This document shows, in pieces, positions 23,563 to 33,964 of a stretch of DNA of 64,000 nt. Position 1 is the stretch's first letter, and each line of letters opens with the position of its first letter. The translations under genes were made by a program, and so were the position numbers. The notes under the pieces were generated by a model. It was not told the DNA's origin. It did no database searches and saw nothing but the letters and a program-made list of their open reading frames with translations. The stretch covers positions 1,178,001 to 1,242,000 of the forward strand of contig NC_134936.1 of the NCBI RefSeq assembly GCF_051020765.1, read 5' to 3'. Source of the DNA: Lasioglossum baleicum (Eukaryota; Arthropoda; Insecta; Hymenoptera; Halictidae).

Positions 23563-24249
23563 GTGACGCCAGGATACATGGTGAGAGAAGAAACAAAAAG
23601 AGAGAAATTGAGAGCGAGGGGGGCGGGGAGAGCATGGAAATTCGAAGAGAGACTAAGAGAAGGGAGAGGAAGTGAATGGGCAAGACAATGTCTGAAAGAG
23701 ATGGAAGAGAGAGTCAGAAAGGGAATGAAACTGTCCAAATGGGAAGAAGGAAGAAAGAAATACATAGATGAGAGAGGGAATAGAAAAATGGTAGAAAAAG
23801 AAGATAAAGATAGGAGAGAGGAGGAATGGGAAAAGATAGTAAGAAGAGAGAAGGGGATAGAGAAAGAGGAGAACTGGAAAAGTGTGAGAGAATCAAGATA
23901 CAATATATGGTACAAAGAAATAAGAGTGAAGGGCACGCCGGAATATCTAGAGAAAGAAAAAAAAAAAGAAGAGAAATGGAGAAGAATTGCTAGATACAGA
24001 TTAGGAAATGAAATGAGAGGGGGAAAGTACTGGGAGGAAGAAGAGGAAAGAAGATGCTGTAGAAGATGCGGTTACGAAGAGGAGACATGGGGGCACGTGC
24101 TGGAGAGATGTAGAAGAGAAGAGAACAAGGATGCAGGGTTGCAAGAAAAAGTGAAGGAAATATTAGCTGTAGACGGAAGGGGAGAAGAGTGGATGAAGAG
24201 ATTGGATAGGGATAGGAGAGAAATCCAGGAAGGAAGAAGTGAAGAATAA
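23563..24249 (+). pseudogene. LINE C-terminal domain with Cys/His knuckle
   Basis: This 228-codon frame continues directly after the TAG at 23562. It is rich in Lys, Glu and Arg. Near its end it has CCRRCGYEEETWGHVLERC, a CCHC-type knuckle often seen downstream of RT in LINE polyproteins. It is separated from RT only by the stop, so it was once part of the same protein. Confidence 0.75.
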
Positions 24250-24473
24250 AGAGAGGAAAAGAAAAGAAAAGTACATGGACAAAAAAGAAGAATGAGAAGG
24301 AGAAGAGAGGGAGAGTGAGTGAGAGAGAGAGTGTGAATGTGCGAGTGAAAGAAAGGAAAAAACTGAGTGTGCACGTATATATTATAGATAAAAAGAAATT
24401 GTAAATAAATTAATTGTAGAGGGATCGGGTTCTCCCTGTAACCCTAAAGGGAACAGGAATAAATACATACATA

Positions 24474-24489
24474 CAATATTAATTGTTCG
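24474..24489. repeat. LINE target-site duplication, right
   Basis: CAATATTAATTGTTCG, identical to 20052-20067. Confidence 0.93.
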
Positions 24490-25508
24490 ACTGCATCATC
24501 AAAATGTCAGAGGTTCGGCCGCAATTCAGGCGATACATACTCTTTAAACAATAATAACTTGTGTACCGGGGCCGAATGGGATGTGATTCTTGCGTGATGT
24601 CATAGAGAAAAGAATGCTGATAAAACAATTCACTTTGATACAATGAGAGACGACGAGGGACTCGAAAGATATCCTTTACCAAATATTGAAAACTTTGAAG
24701 ATTCTCTTCAGTTTATTGAGCATTGTTATCTCAATAAATTACAAATATTAAATCTTAGTACAAAAGATATACTCTAAATATAGACAAACACTATTCATTT
24801 GCAACAAAAATGGACACACAATATTAAATAGATTCTCCAGGGTATCAATAAAAAAAGAGGTCATTTTTTCGGTGGCAAATAGGATTCATAAAATGTTGAT
24901 TTTTAAATGCTTGTTCTAATTACAATTTTTAATAAATCTCATTAATTTCATTGTTTTCGAATGTCATGGATATTTAGGAAGCAATAATGGACATTCAATA
25001 AACATCGATTTGGGCAAGTTGCTTTTTTACCAAATGAACAGCTAGATCGAGCGCGTGAACCAGTGTGCGTCGCCAGCACAGTTCAAAGGCAAATTTTATT
25101 ATCACTTATTTCTTTATGTGACTTTCACTAACTTATTTCTGGCATTTGTCTGATTGAAATGACACTAAACACGATATAATTTCAATTGTATTTAGTCGTT
25201 TAATTGACGGTATGGAGTAACTACGTTATGCTTAACATGTACAGTAAATATGGGCCAAATTGTATCTTGTTTGGTGTCATTTTAATCAGAAAAATGCCAG
25301 AAATAAGTTGGTGAAAGTCCCATAAAAAAATAATGAAAAATAAAGAAGTCTTGTAATTCGATTAGTAGTGGTTCACACCGATATGCTTCGGGCGCCTGAT
25401 CCCTATTTACATGCTGTCCTTTTCTACGTTCTGCTTTCGTTTGTACTCTCGGCTCGGGCGCGGACGGCGCGGTAGACGCAGTCATAAAAAAATGTCTCTA
25501 CACCAGGA

Positions 25509-25798
25509 CAGTGTTCCGATATGGTGCATCTTTTCTCGCGCATGCGGGAGGCAGTTATATAGGCGAGAATATACCGAAACAATCTGTTCCGGACAGAAAA
25601 ACTCCATGAACGTGTTCTACGAGTTACAAAATATATACAAATACACTTGTTATTCATTCATTTTTCAGAATAAAATCATACCAACTTTTTTTAATTCTGC
25701 GGGGTGCTCAAGGTACCCCATTTTGTCGAGGATCTTAGTTTATTGAGGCTGAAATCGCCGCGCATGCGCGAGAAAAGATGCGCCATATCCGAACACTG
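25509..25798. mobile_element. 290-bp hAT-type MITE
   Basis: The TIRs CAGTGTTCCGATATGGTGCA match the element at 1357-1694, and the interior is inverted relative to it. The flanks CACCAGGA (25501-25508) and CACCAGGC (25799-25806) form an 8-bp duplication with one mismatch. One CGCGCATGCGCG is exact (25759-25770); the other (25537-25548) has one change. Confidence 0.88.
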
Positions 25799-25806
25799 CA
25801 CCAGGC

Positions 25807-26030
25807 ATGCAGAACTGGACGATTTGGGAGCGGGAGCTCGCGACTCGGCTCGTGAGCAGTTACTCTCCTCGTTTTCCCCTTCCACTATCCCATTCCAGCA
25901 CCATGCGCACAGTCCAACGTCCCCCACTAATTGTAAGACCGTAGACCACGGTGCCCGTGCCGTAGACTGGACTGGTCATCAGAGAGGGGGTACTTGATTC
26001 CCCTCGATTGCTGAAGACCTGGCGACACTG
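25807..26030. other. Unassigned stretch between two hAT elements
   Basis: Moderately GC-rich. No coding or terminal-repeat signal is supported. Confidence 0.3.
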
Positions 26031-26038
26031 CTCGTGAG

Positions 26039-26991
26039 CAGGGTTGCCAGATGCGGCCCCTTACGTTTCCGTCCCTCGCCAACAAACTGCGTTAAGCCTG
26101 CCCTCGCTTCCCCCACTCTTACCGCTGCCGCTGCCGCGTACCGCGTGGAGCATGCTACCGAGTGGCGCAGAAAACACCGTACGCTTATACAAGCTGATTT
26201 GCTTCGGAAAGGTAGGCTATATATACTGCTATAATGAAATAAATTTATTCGTGTATTGTTAAATAAACACAAATTAAGGTTTGAAAAATGTATATTTGCG
26301 ACCTGCTAATTACAATCACTGCTATTGCTTTCGCTAGTATTCTATTCTACCTAAAGGTAGGCTATACTGCAATAACGAAATAAATTTATTCGTGTATATA
26401 ACAATATACAATGTAGCGATTATATTATAAGCGACGATTTTGTACAAAATTTTAATAGCGATATGTACAAAAAAGAAAGTATACCGCAAGAATTTGCAAA
26501 TTTAATTATAGAAAGCGAAAGCGAATTTACCAGCGAAAGCGATGATTATAATTAGCAGGTCGCAAATATACATTTTTTAAAACTTAATTTGTGTTTATTT
26601 AACAATATACAAGAATAAATTTATTTTAAATTTATTTTATAAATTTGTTATAGCAGTATAGCCTACCGTTAGGTAGAATAGAATGCTATCGAAAACAATA
26701 GCAGTGATTGTAATTAGCAGGTCGCAAATACACATTTTTCAAACCTTAATTTGTGTTTATTTAGCAATACACGAATAAATTGATTTCATTATAGCAGTAT
26801 AGCCTACCTTTCCGAAGCAAATCAGCTTGTATAAGCGTACGGTGTTTTCTGCGCCACTCGGTAGCATGCTCCACGCGGTACGCGGCAGCGGTAGTGGTAA
26901 GAGTGGGGCAAGCGAAGGCAGGCTTAACGCAGCTTGATGGCGAGAGACGGAAACGTAAGGGGCCGGGTACGCCGTACATCTGGCAACCCTG
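26039..26991. mobile_element. 953-bp hAT-type element with mirrored arms
   Basis: The TIRs begin CAGGGTTGCCAGATG. The exact duplication CTCGTGAG flanks it (26031-26038 and 26992-26999). The arms extend inward for roughly 180 bp (TTATACAAGCTGATTTGC, TTTCCGAAGC). The centre has further inverted copies of GCGACCTGCTAATTA and a short frame with an acidic ESESEFTSESDDY stretch. The acidic run resembles piggyBac transposase N-termini, but the similarity is too short to name. Confidence 0.85.
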
Positions 26992-27285
26992 CTCGTGAGC
27001 TGGTCGCGAGCTGGCTGTCACACGTAGGGTGGGGAGAACTGCAACACGAGCCGCTCACGAGCCGCTCACGATCCGCTCAAGAGCCGCTCTTGGAGCTACG
27101 AGTTGTACATGCCTGCTCTACACGATATGTCTCCGTGCAAAACACAGACCGTTGTAAAAATATCGCATCTTTACTGGAACTCCTTAACAAAGCCATGGAG
27201 AATATGTTCGCAAAGGAAAAAGTTACTTAAAATGAGCTCGGAAATCACCCCTATTAAGGAAGTACAACATTTTTGGGACACCCTG

Positions 27286-27591
27286 CATACTCTGCAGAAG
27301 GGCGACTTTGGTGTGCAGAACCTGTAGTTATAAGTCATTATGCATAAACGATTGAAAAAGACTGAAACTTCTTTATACACCTGATATAAACTTCTTTCAT
27401 TTGTGCATTTTTTAATAACATTCTATAGTTGATAATATATGACGATGACACCGAATGGACCCTGCGTTCACCAAGCGCAGATTGATCAATAATGTATTTA
27501 CCGTTTCGTTGTATTACCTTCTCTCATCCTCTGGTCACTTAAGTATTACCTCATTTATACGAAGTAATTGTTTTTTTCGTACGATTTTCCA
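27286..27591. other. Unassigned stretch
   Basis: No feature recognised. Confidence 0.3.
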
Positions 27592-27595
27592 TTAA

Positions 27596-27947
27596 CCCTT
27601 TTGATGCTAAATACTTCTGACTGATTGGTGCCGTATTGGCTGCGTTATATGATGCAACAGAATAATTTGGATCCTACATACGCTCCTCGGATGACAATTG
27701 ATGCAATTCGATACTATGAGATGTCTGATTTCGTTTTGATCGTGCTGTACATGGATAAGCTTACTTCAAAAATGAAATTGCTCATGGAATGCATTCGAAC
27801 GAGTGTGAATGTACAACGAGAATGAATGAAATGTCGCTCGAGAATGTTTCGGATAAGTACTTCCGAGGAGCATATGTGCATGTCGTCATTTCTAACCACA
27901 CAACGGAGGAACACTTGTTCGCTGAATGTTGCTTAGCACCGAAGGGG
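27596..27947. mobile_element. 352-bp piggyBac-type element
   Basis: TTAA occurs at both ends (27592-27595 and 27948-27951). The inner ends read CCCTTTTGATGCTAA and, in reverse, CCCCTTCGGTGCTAA. A 66-codon open frame inside (27625-27825) may be transposase debris, but it has no diagnostic residues. Confidence 0.65.
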
Positions 27948-27951
27948 TTAA

Positions 27952-28269
27952 AGGAATTTTACAGTGCTCAAAATACGGTTGGTCAGAAAAGTATTCAACC
28001 AGCTAAGACATTCAACGAATTTCACATGAAACCACAGATTCGCAAATAACAAACCAAAATCGATTTTCGACGGACGTTTGTCCGTTCGTTTCACTATAGA
28101 CGGTTTTATATGTGAAACAAACCGATTCCATGAAAAATAGATGTCGATTTGCTGTTATATTTGCGAGGCTGCAATTCTACGCGTGCTTCGTTTGCCAGCG
28201 TGCGTAAGGTGGCAGAGTACTTTTCTGGTCAACTGTAAATGAAAAACAGCCGGAGCAAGCCGAGTTTAC
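27952..28269. other. Presumed intron 3 start of the GPCR gene
   Basis: No repeat or second exon is seen here. The donor GTAAAC begins the intron at 28269 on the minus strand. Confidence 0.5.
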
Positions 28270-28699
28270 CTGAGGCGGTCCATTAACGACAGCGTATATC
28301 CGTAGACCGGCGTACGGTGCCCATGAGACCCAAAAAACCATCACCAGAACAAAGGACATGATGTGACTCGGATTGCTCAGGTTTTCCGAGAGCGCAGTCG
28401 CGTACTCCTTGTCGTGAATCAGTACACCGGACCGCAGTCGCCTCATCATTGTGAAGATGTAGCAATAGGTGTAGACGATGGTGATGACCGACGGGCCTAG
28501 TACGAGAATCGATAGTGTGATGGTGTATGCAGCCATGTTGCCCCAGTCGAGCATACAGATGAACGCCTCCCGATCGAAAATCGGCTTTTGGAAACCTAAC
28601 AGGGGTGGGCAGCACATCATCGCCACACTGATCCACGTGAAGACCATCCAACACTGACATCGGGTTTTCGTTTGCACGGTCTCGTATCGCAATGGTTTT
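28270..28699 (-). CDS. Class A GPCR, coding exon 3 (TM4-TM6)
   Basis: This 430-nt exon follows a CCGCAG acceptor and ends at CAG|GTAAAC. Joined to exon 2 it completes the AGA codon and reads DRYLAIRKPLRYETV, a classic end of TM3 and second intracellular loop. It then has TM4 (WMVFTWISVAMMCCPPLLGF), a second extracellular loop with a cysteine for the TM3 disulfide, TM5 with a central proline (LGPSVITIVYTYCYIF), a basic third loop and TM6 ending FWVSWAPY. The reading frame ends in phase 0 after 254 codons. The TM7 exon was not found downstream. The ligand is unknown; it is aminergic-like in layout, and an orphan receptor is the safest name. Confidence 0.93.
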
Positions 28700-29044
28700 C
28701 TGCGGAACGGAATCGCTCGATTATAGCAGTAACAATTGGTTCAACAATGTGTTAGTCAGTGAGAATTCAATAGAGGTGTCGGGTATCCGATCTTCACGCC
28801 GGGTCAGGATCCCCAAAGTTCGCAAGGTTTGACTAATCGAAATTTTAAAACGTAAAATGAGATTGAGAGCTCATGGAAAAGTATCATACTCACGTGACTG
28901 CGGATCTTTATGCATTTATGAGGAGATTGGTTGGGTAAAATATAAAACAGTAACAGATTTAGGATTTTCAAGAATGTTGCAATGTTACTTTGAATGTAAC
29001 AAAGTCGTTAAGGAATGAAATAAATTTTTATTCCTACTTCCCAC

Positions 29045-29225
29045 CAGGCTTGCCATATTCCGGGCGGTACCAGGCCCCTTACCTCTGCGCCCCTCGCCCA
29101 TCTGCTGGGCTAAGCAGATGCTCCCACTGGCGAGGAGTGGGGCAAGCCAGGCGGGCTTAGCCCAGCAGATGGGCGAGGGGCGCAGCGGTAAGGGGCCTGG
29201 TACCGCGCGGAATATGGCAAGCCTG
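29045..29225. mobile_element. 181-bp hAT-type palindrome
   Basis: A sister of 17865-18043, with CAGGCTTGCC ends and the exact duplication CTTCCCAC (29037-29044 and 29226-29233). Near-perfect palindrome. Confidence 0.93.
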
Positions 29226-29239
29226 CTTCCCACAATTAA

Positions 29240-29686
29240 TCTATATACATATATAAAAAAAAGAAAGTCCTGACTCACTGACTCATCAAATCCCAGGCTA
29301 AACCCTTGGACCTAGAAAGCTGAAATTTTGCACAGAGGTTTCCTTTGTGATCTATACAAGGAATAAGAAATTCGAAATTCAACCCCTAAGGGGCGAGAAG
29401 GGGTTGCAACGTTTGTATGAGGAATATTTTATTTGTGATTGGATTTGCTTGAAACTTGGTCTTAATGCTGTTTGATATAATTAATCAAACACTTATTTCG
29501 GCATTTTAAAAAATTCAACCCCTAAGGGGGTGAAAAGGGGTTTTGAAATCTAAGATGGCGACGTGACATAAAAGTAAAACTCTATAGGTGTGAATGGGGG
29601 GTTAAAAGGTTTTATGGAGAAACACTATCAATTTCCGAGGGCATTAAACGGTTTCCTGTGTGAGCGAAGCCGCGAGCAAAAGCCAG
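29240..29686 (+). mobile_element. Short non-autonomous Helitron
   Basis: The 5' start is TCTATATACATATAT, followed by AGTCCTGACTCACTGACTC. The 3' end is GCGAAGCCGCGAGCAAAAG then CCAG before T. This start and end style is known from insect Helitrons. The interior holds two ACCCCTAAGGGG-type hairpins. No coding sequence is present. Confidence 0.6.
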
Positions 29687-29728
29687 TGCCAAATATTTCT
29701 ATTTTGCATAAAGATCCGCAGTCTGGTG

Positions 29729-30340
29729 ATCACAAATTTTTGAGATCCTGAAACTTTACTTCATCCGATTGTAGCTTCGAGTACCCGAACATAGCAAACT
29801 GTCGGAATCCCGAACCCAAAATTTCGGGCACCCAGTCCAGTGTTGCCTGATTAAGACTTGTATCCCACTCTACCCTTCCGGCACTGCCCGGGGCACATGA
29901 CGTCTTTCGTCTCTGTCGCGCACTTAGACCATATATGTATACTTATAGACCCGGCATAGGATATGCATAAGACGCAGTGTTCCATGATAACGGAGTATCT
30001 GGTGTCCACAAGTCACGATAATTCAAAATGGTAGATAGTGATATAAAAGCAAAGTATACAAGTGTATGGTAAACATTACGTTTAGGGGAGACACCTCGAA
30101 TGACCTTGAACTTGATCTACCCGGCACTCGGACTTAGTTTCCGAGATAATTGCAAAAAACTATTGTTAGTACTGAATTGAATTTCCCGTATTCGTGCACG
30201 CCCCATGTCAACGTAAACCTGCTCCGGCGCGGCGCGGCGTCTGTTTTTGTAAACACGTTGTGAAGATCAGAAACAAAACGGGGTCTCACTCTGGCCATAG
30301 GTATACATAGTAAAGCCGAGCTCACAAAGAAATAGTAGGT
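29729..30340. repeat. Mixed decayed repeat, including a GGGTACCCGAA-type stretch
   Basis: The segment 29755-29850 contains CGAGTACCCGAACATAG and CCCGAACCCAAAATTTCGGG, similar to 31480-31615. The rest shows no gene. Confidence 0.4.
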
Positions 30341-30341
30341 A

Positions 30342-30432
30342 GTGTTCCTTCTCGAGAATTTCTCGAGAAATTTTATAATTGGTTATTTCTCATTTCTCGA
30401 GAAATTACAGTATTTCTCGAGAAATTTAAATC
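30342..30432. repeat. Cluster of TTCTCGAGAA palindromes
   Basis: Five copies of TTCTCGAGAA or TTTCTCGAGAAAT lie within about 90 bp, separated by AT-rich linkers. Confidence 0.8.
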
Positions 30433-30497
30433 TAGAAAATTTCTTATTAATCTCATTTATTTTATAACATATTTTCGGAAATGAACAAATACATATA

Positions 30498-30700
30498 CAG
30501 TCGGTGTACAAAGTATTCGTACACATTAAAAAAACGAATTACTTTTTCAAAATTGGACCCAACAGCTTGAGTTTCTTTTCAGACGTTAGAAGGATTAGTT
30601 TACTAGCTAATGTGTACATAATTTTTTCTAAAAATTGTTATTGGTCGCAATTGCGAAGGAAATAGTAAAGGTCACGATTTTTAAATTTTTCATCTGTACC
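30498..30700. mobile_element. Possible Tc1-type end fragment
   Basis: TA followed by CAGTCGGTGTACAAAGTATT resembles a Tc1-like tip. No partner end or coding region is seen. Confidence 0.4.
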
Positions 30701-31071
30701 TGTAATAAAAATTTAAAAGGCGCCTCTGGTAGGTCTAAGTCCGAAGCCGAGTCTACAATATAAATTATATGGTTTAAGATCACGCATGTGTCACCATGTC
30801 ACGTGACTAATCCGGTAATGTCAGAGAGATAACTGTATTCCCCTCAATTTCCACGATCCGATGATGCCGATGGCAACAGTGATCCTCGAGTTGGGTCAGG
30901 TCGAGACCTCGACAAATTGCAATACTCGGATACCCGAAGCTGCAGTCGGGTAGAGTCAGGTTTGAGGATCCCAAAAGTTTGGAATTACATGATTATGGCC
31001 CTCCAATGACCTTTTAATCTAACTTTGTATTTTACCTTTTAGATTCAAAATGATGTTTATATTGCTTACTA

Positions 31072-31312
31072 CAGTAAAGTCCCGATCTAGCTCCCATCGC
31101 ATGTTCCGAGCAGGGACTGAGATCGTGTAGGGAAACTATTATTTTATGAGTGCGTCGACCGCGCCGATAGTACAAAGGATGCCGAACGTAGAAAAGGACC
31201 GCGCGGCAGCTCGAGCTTCTTGTCCTCTCGCGGGGATGACCCCCAGTGGAACGGGTAGGTGAAGGAACAGTGATCCCGGAGATCCTCAGGGAGCTAGATG
31301 GCGACTTTACTG
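31072..31312. mobile_element. Family B, compact 241-bp copy
   Basis: The ends are CAGTAAAGTCCCGATCTAG and, in reverse, CAGTAAAGTCGCCATCTAG. TA flanks both sides (31070-31071 and 31313-31314). It lacks all the insertions present in the other copies and so serves as the reference for empty sites. Confidence 0.88.
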
Positions 31313-31439
31313 TATAGTCAGATATGATAATCTGCAGGAAGAAAAATACTTGACAATGTGTTGTGTGAAATAATATTACAACTTTTAGTTTCAATTCGAA
31401 TTCAGGAAGCATAATTACTTTACTTTTTGATTCGCTCGA

Positions 31440-31615
31440 GACAAACTTGACTCGGCTGCGGCTTCGGGTTCCCTGATATTGCAAATTTTCGGTATCCCGA
31501 CCCGACCTGACCCGACTATTATTTCGGATAACAGAACTTTATAAAATGTCGGGATCGAGCAAATTTCCCAACCCGGCACGAACCCGAAATTTTGGGTACC
31601 CGCACACCTCTAGAT
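31440..31615 (-). repeat. CCCGAA/TTCGGG repeat, family R
   Basis: Read on the minus strand it starts AGAGGTGTGCGGGTACCC and continues with AAATTTCGGGTTCGTGCC. The same start style (GAGGTGTGCGG, GGGGTGTGCGAG) occurs at 36259 and 59430. A dispersed non-coding repeat. Confidence 0.55.
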
Positions 31616-31961
31616 TTCAATGTTCAAATAATATGTTCAGAAGAGTGTTTAATGGTCCTTTGTATGCGGTAACGCTCATAATGATTCGAACGATAGCTAC
31701 TCGCATACTAAATGCAAGAAAATTCATGATTAAAACACGGTATAATAATCTCTCGATCTATGGACGTGAAAGAAATGTGCAGGATGCTTGTCATTTTATC
31801 CTCACTGAATTATACACTCGGAAGCACGATCGTCGAGAAATGTAACACGATATAGGATTAATAGGTGGAATAATATTAATTTAATAACAAAACTGTTTTG
31901 TTTTTTGTGACTTTTCTTTTACCAACATGTTTGTGACATTTTCCTTGTTCGATTGACGATT

Positions 31962-32045
31962 CAGTGAAACCTCGATTATTCGGGTTCAACATTCGAGATT
32001 AACAGTTCAACATAAAGCGATCCGTGTAGAATAGAAAAATAGAAA
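31962..32045. mobile_element. Possible pogo/Tigger-type end
   Basis: CAGTGAAACCTCGATTATTC resembles pogo-type terminal sequence. A matching right end was not found. Confidence 0.3.
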
Positions 32046-32629
32046 AATTTTCATAATAAAAGTTCCGTAGAAAGCAATTAAAAGCAGAACAGTTTTATTA
32101 TAATGTTTTTTTCAATAACTAATGCAGAGAAATAGATTTGAAATTTGGTTTTAGCGTTTCAGAGTCCGAGCCCAAAAAAGAAAATATTATTTAAGAATTT
32201 TTAAGTGCTACACAATATTGCAATCAAGACTATAAATGGTTATCGGAAATGGCGATAACATGGAATAGTTCTATTTTTAAGCGTAATAATATTTTGTCTT
32301 CGGAATGTTTATAACCGTTCGATTAATTGTGAGCGATACCGTAGATAGTGTGCATTAATTATAATTTTTCTTTTCTTACATTTTCGTAATTGCTTTAAAT
32401 ATCGTTTAATATGTAACACATTGTGAAAATCTGACACCTTGTGTAATATTGTAAAGTAATTTTTAGAATGTTATGACTTCATTGTGTGAATAGTTCAACA
32501 AATCACCTGTAATTAAAGATGTCATTTATAATTACCAAAGAGCAAGTGAAATCAGTTTGTGAATTGTGTTAATGTGAATAGCGATGTACTGTAGAGATGT
32601 ACTGTAAAATTCATATCTCGGTTACACTT
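32046..32629. other. Unassigned AT-rich stretch
   Basis: No feature recognised. Confidence 0.3.
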
Positions 32630-33264
32630 CACCTGAGGAAACCAGAAATTTTTAACTTATTTTTATATAATCCTGTAGATTTTCACGAGAAAATGCCGGA
32701 AATCCAAGTTGTATCTTAGGAATCCGCTGGTTCAAATGTTGTGTGTTTAAAATTCAGCGATTTTTGACAATTGACAGTTGGCGCGCCGGGCAGACTGTGC
32801 CAACTCGCGTCTAGGTCGCGCTCTGATTGGTCCGTATTTTTCGTTAATAACTCCTAAACAAAGCCGCGGATAACATTTTTGCAAAGGAAAATGTTGCTTC
32901 AAATGATCTGAGGAAGCTCCCATTTCCGGCTGTTGAAGGAATTTTGGGACACCCTGTAGAATACGCCTATGCTAGCCAAGACCGAACATTTCTTTTTTCT
33001 TTACACCCCGTACATCTCAAAGGTAGTCGCTTTACATTATCGACATCACCGCGTGCTTGTGTTGCCATCGTAGCGGCTTCTAGATACCAACATGAAGGCG
33101 CCCTTACCTGTCAAAAACGGCAAAAATCGCTGAATTTTAAACACACACAACTTTTGAACCAGCGGATTCCTATGATTAAAAATTGGATTTCCGGCATTTT
33201 CTCGTGATAATCTACAGGATTATACATATAAAAATAAGTTTAAAGTTTCTGGTTTCCTAAGGTG
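32630..33264. mobile_element. Foldback with a family A half inside
   Basis: The left arm (32630-32770: CACCTGAGGAAACCAGAAAT, CTGTAGATTTTCACGAGAAA) returns in reverse at 33105-33264. Between the arms lies a family A half (32767-32956) and a segment also present at 51765-51826. Confidence 0.7.
32767..32956 (-). mobile_element. Family A half element
   Basis: A reversed single arm: GCGCTCTGATTGG, TTCGTTAATAACTCC and the tip TTTTGGGACACCCTG before TA at 32957. Confidence 0.78.
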
Positions 33265-33934
33265 ATTTTAGCCCATATATTTTTGAGTTAAAAGTTATTC
33301 GTTACTACCTTTTCCGGTATTAGGGTATAACTACCCTTGTATCAATCTCCTGTAATCAATACTACAGATTTATCGCGATTTGGATGTCATGATGTCGTAA
33401 AGGGCTTTTCCCAATTTTCACACCTTTCTCAAAAAGATTCGAATAATTTGTGGTATTTTATGTAAACCAGAGCTTAAGCTATGTGTAATTATGTAAGAAA
33501 GTATGATAAAAATTTCATAGATTTTCAATGAATATATATGTAAATTGTTTTTCTATACTATAATTTATAGTAGTTACTTTGATAAACAAAGATAGTAATT
33601 CGTAAATATATTTTTGTGAGTAAATAAGAACTATACTATGTACAATAACTCGGTATCTGTTGGTTGTGTAAAAAAACATTTTAATGAATTACTACTGTAT
33701 TTGGCATTTTAAGGGATGCATTGAATGAGTACAATTTGATTTTTTCATATCACATTTTTCTGTAATATTTTGTACTTCATGTAATTTTGCATTTACACCG
33801 GAGTATCTGATACTTTTTGTTTTTCTTTACTACTAATTGTAAGACATTGTAACAAGTATACTAGTTTATTAAAATCTCTATGATATTATACATTTTTGTT
33901 TGATTCCATCGTTTGCTGTACACTTTTATTCATC
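33265..33934. other. Unassigned intronic stretch
   Basis: AT-rich DNA inside GPCR intron 2. No element ends were recognised. Confidence 0.3.
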
Positions 33935-33964
33935 TTAACCCTTTCGGTCATTGGCGTCCCCATA

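Larger units (their letters stand above)
20068..24473 (+). mobile_element. Non-LTR retrotransposon (LINE), 4.4 kb, purine-rich sense strand
   Basis: An exact 16-bp duplication brackets the element. It runs 5' to 3' as a charged coiled-coil and ORF1-like region, a shortened apurinic-type endonuclease, a reverse transcriptase with a YADD box, a C-terminal Cys/His knuckle and a 3' end with an AATAAATACATACATA tail. The sense strand is strikingly rich in A and G. Stops and frameshifts in the endonuclease and RT make this copy inactive. The clade is probably in the jockey/R1 group; that is from memory of motif style, not a search. Confidence 0.92.
19535..25067. mobile_element. Transib-like element split by a LINE
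   Basis: The ends read CACACTAGTCCACGCGC and, in reverse, CACACTGGTTCACGCGC, followed by GATCTAGCTGTTCATT. The exact duplication CGTCG flanks it (19530-19534 and 25068-25072). The intact target can be read at 6021-6040 in another family B copy. The internal GTTGGATTCGTTTTGATATC-type block matches the element at 36349. Without the LINE it would be about 1.1 kb. Confidence 0.82.
19207..27176. mobile_element. Family B composite, second shell of the nest
   Basis: The left tip CAGTGAAGTCGCGATAT follows TA at 19205-19206, inside a family A TTAATAACTCC site. The right tip reads ATATCGCATCTTTACTGG at 27176. Internal family B blocks are at 19320-19529 and 25080-25490. Insertions within it are a Transib-like element (19535-25067) and two hAT elements (25509-25798 and 26039-26991). 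Confidence 0.75.
18981..27285. mobile_element. Family A foldback, outermost shell of an 8.3-kb nest
   Basis: The left arm (18981-19206) starts TAGGGTGACCAAAAAATG and carries the GTTATTAACGAAAACACACG and CCAATCGGAGCG core. The right arm (27177-27285) resumes with AACTCCTTAACAAAGCC and ends TTTTTGGGACACCCTG. The two halves are continuous family A sequence when 19207-27176 is removed. That makes this the oldest layer of the nest. Confidence 0.78.
28891..29728. mobile_element. Family L element (GACTGCGGATCTTTATGCA ends) with two insertions
   Basis: The left end has GTGACTGCGGATCTTTATGC and the right end its reverse complement GCATAAAGATCCGCAGTC. A hAT palindrome (29045-29225) and a Helitron fragment (29240-29686) lie inside. 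Related ends occur at 45715-45921 and, more diverged, at 51179-51372. Confidence 0.6.

Noticed and set aside
20083..23936. Long minus-strand open frames rich in Ser, Leu and Phe
   Set aside because: They are antisense shadows of the purine-rich LINE and show no domain.
28283..28660. 125-codon minus-strand frame in the GPCR region
   Set aside because: It is an alternative frame of GPCR exon 3; the 28699-28270 frame carries the receptor motifs.
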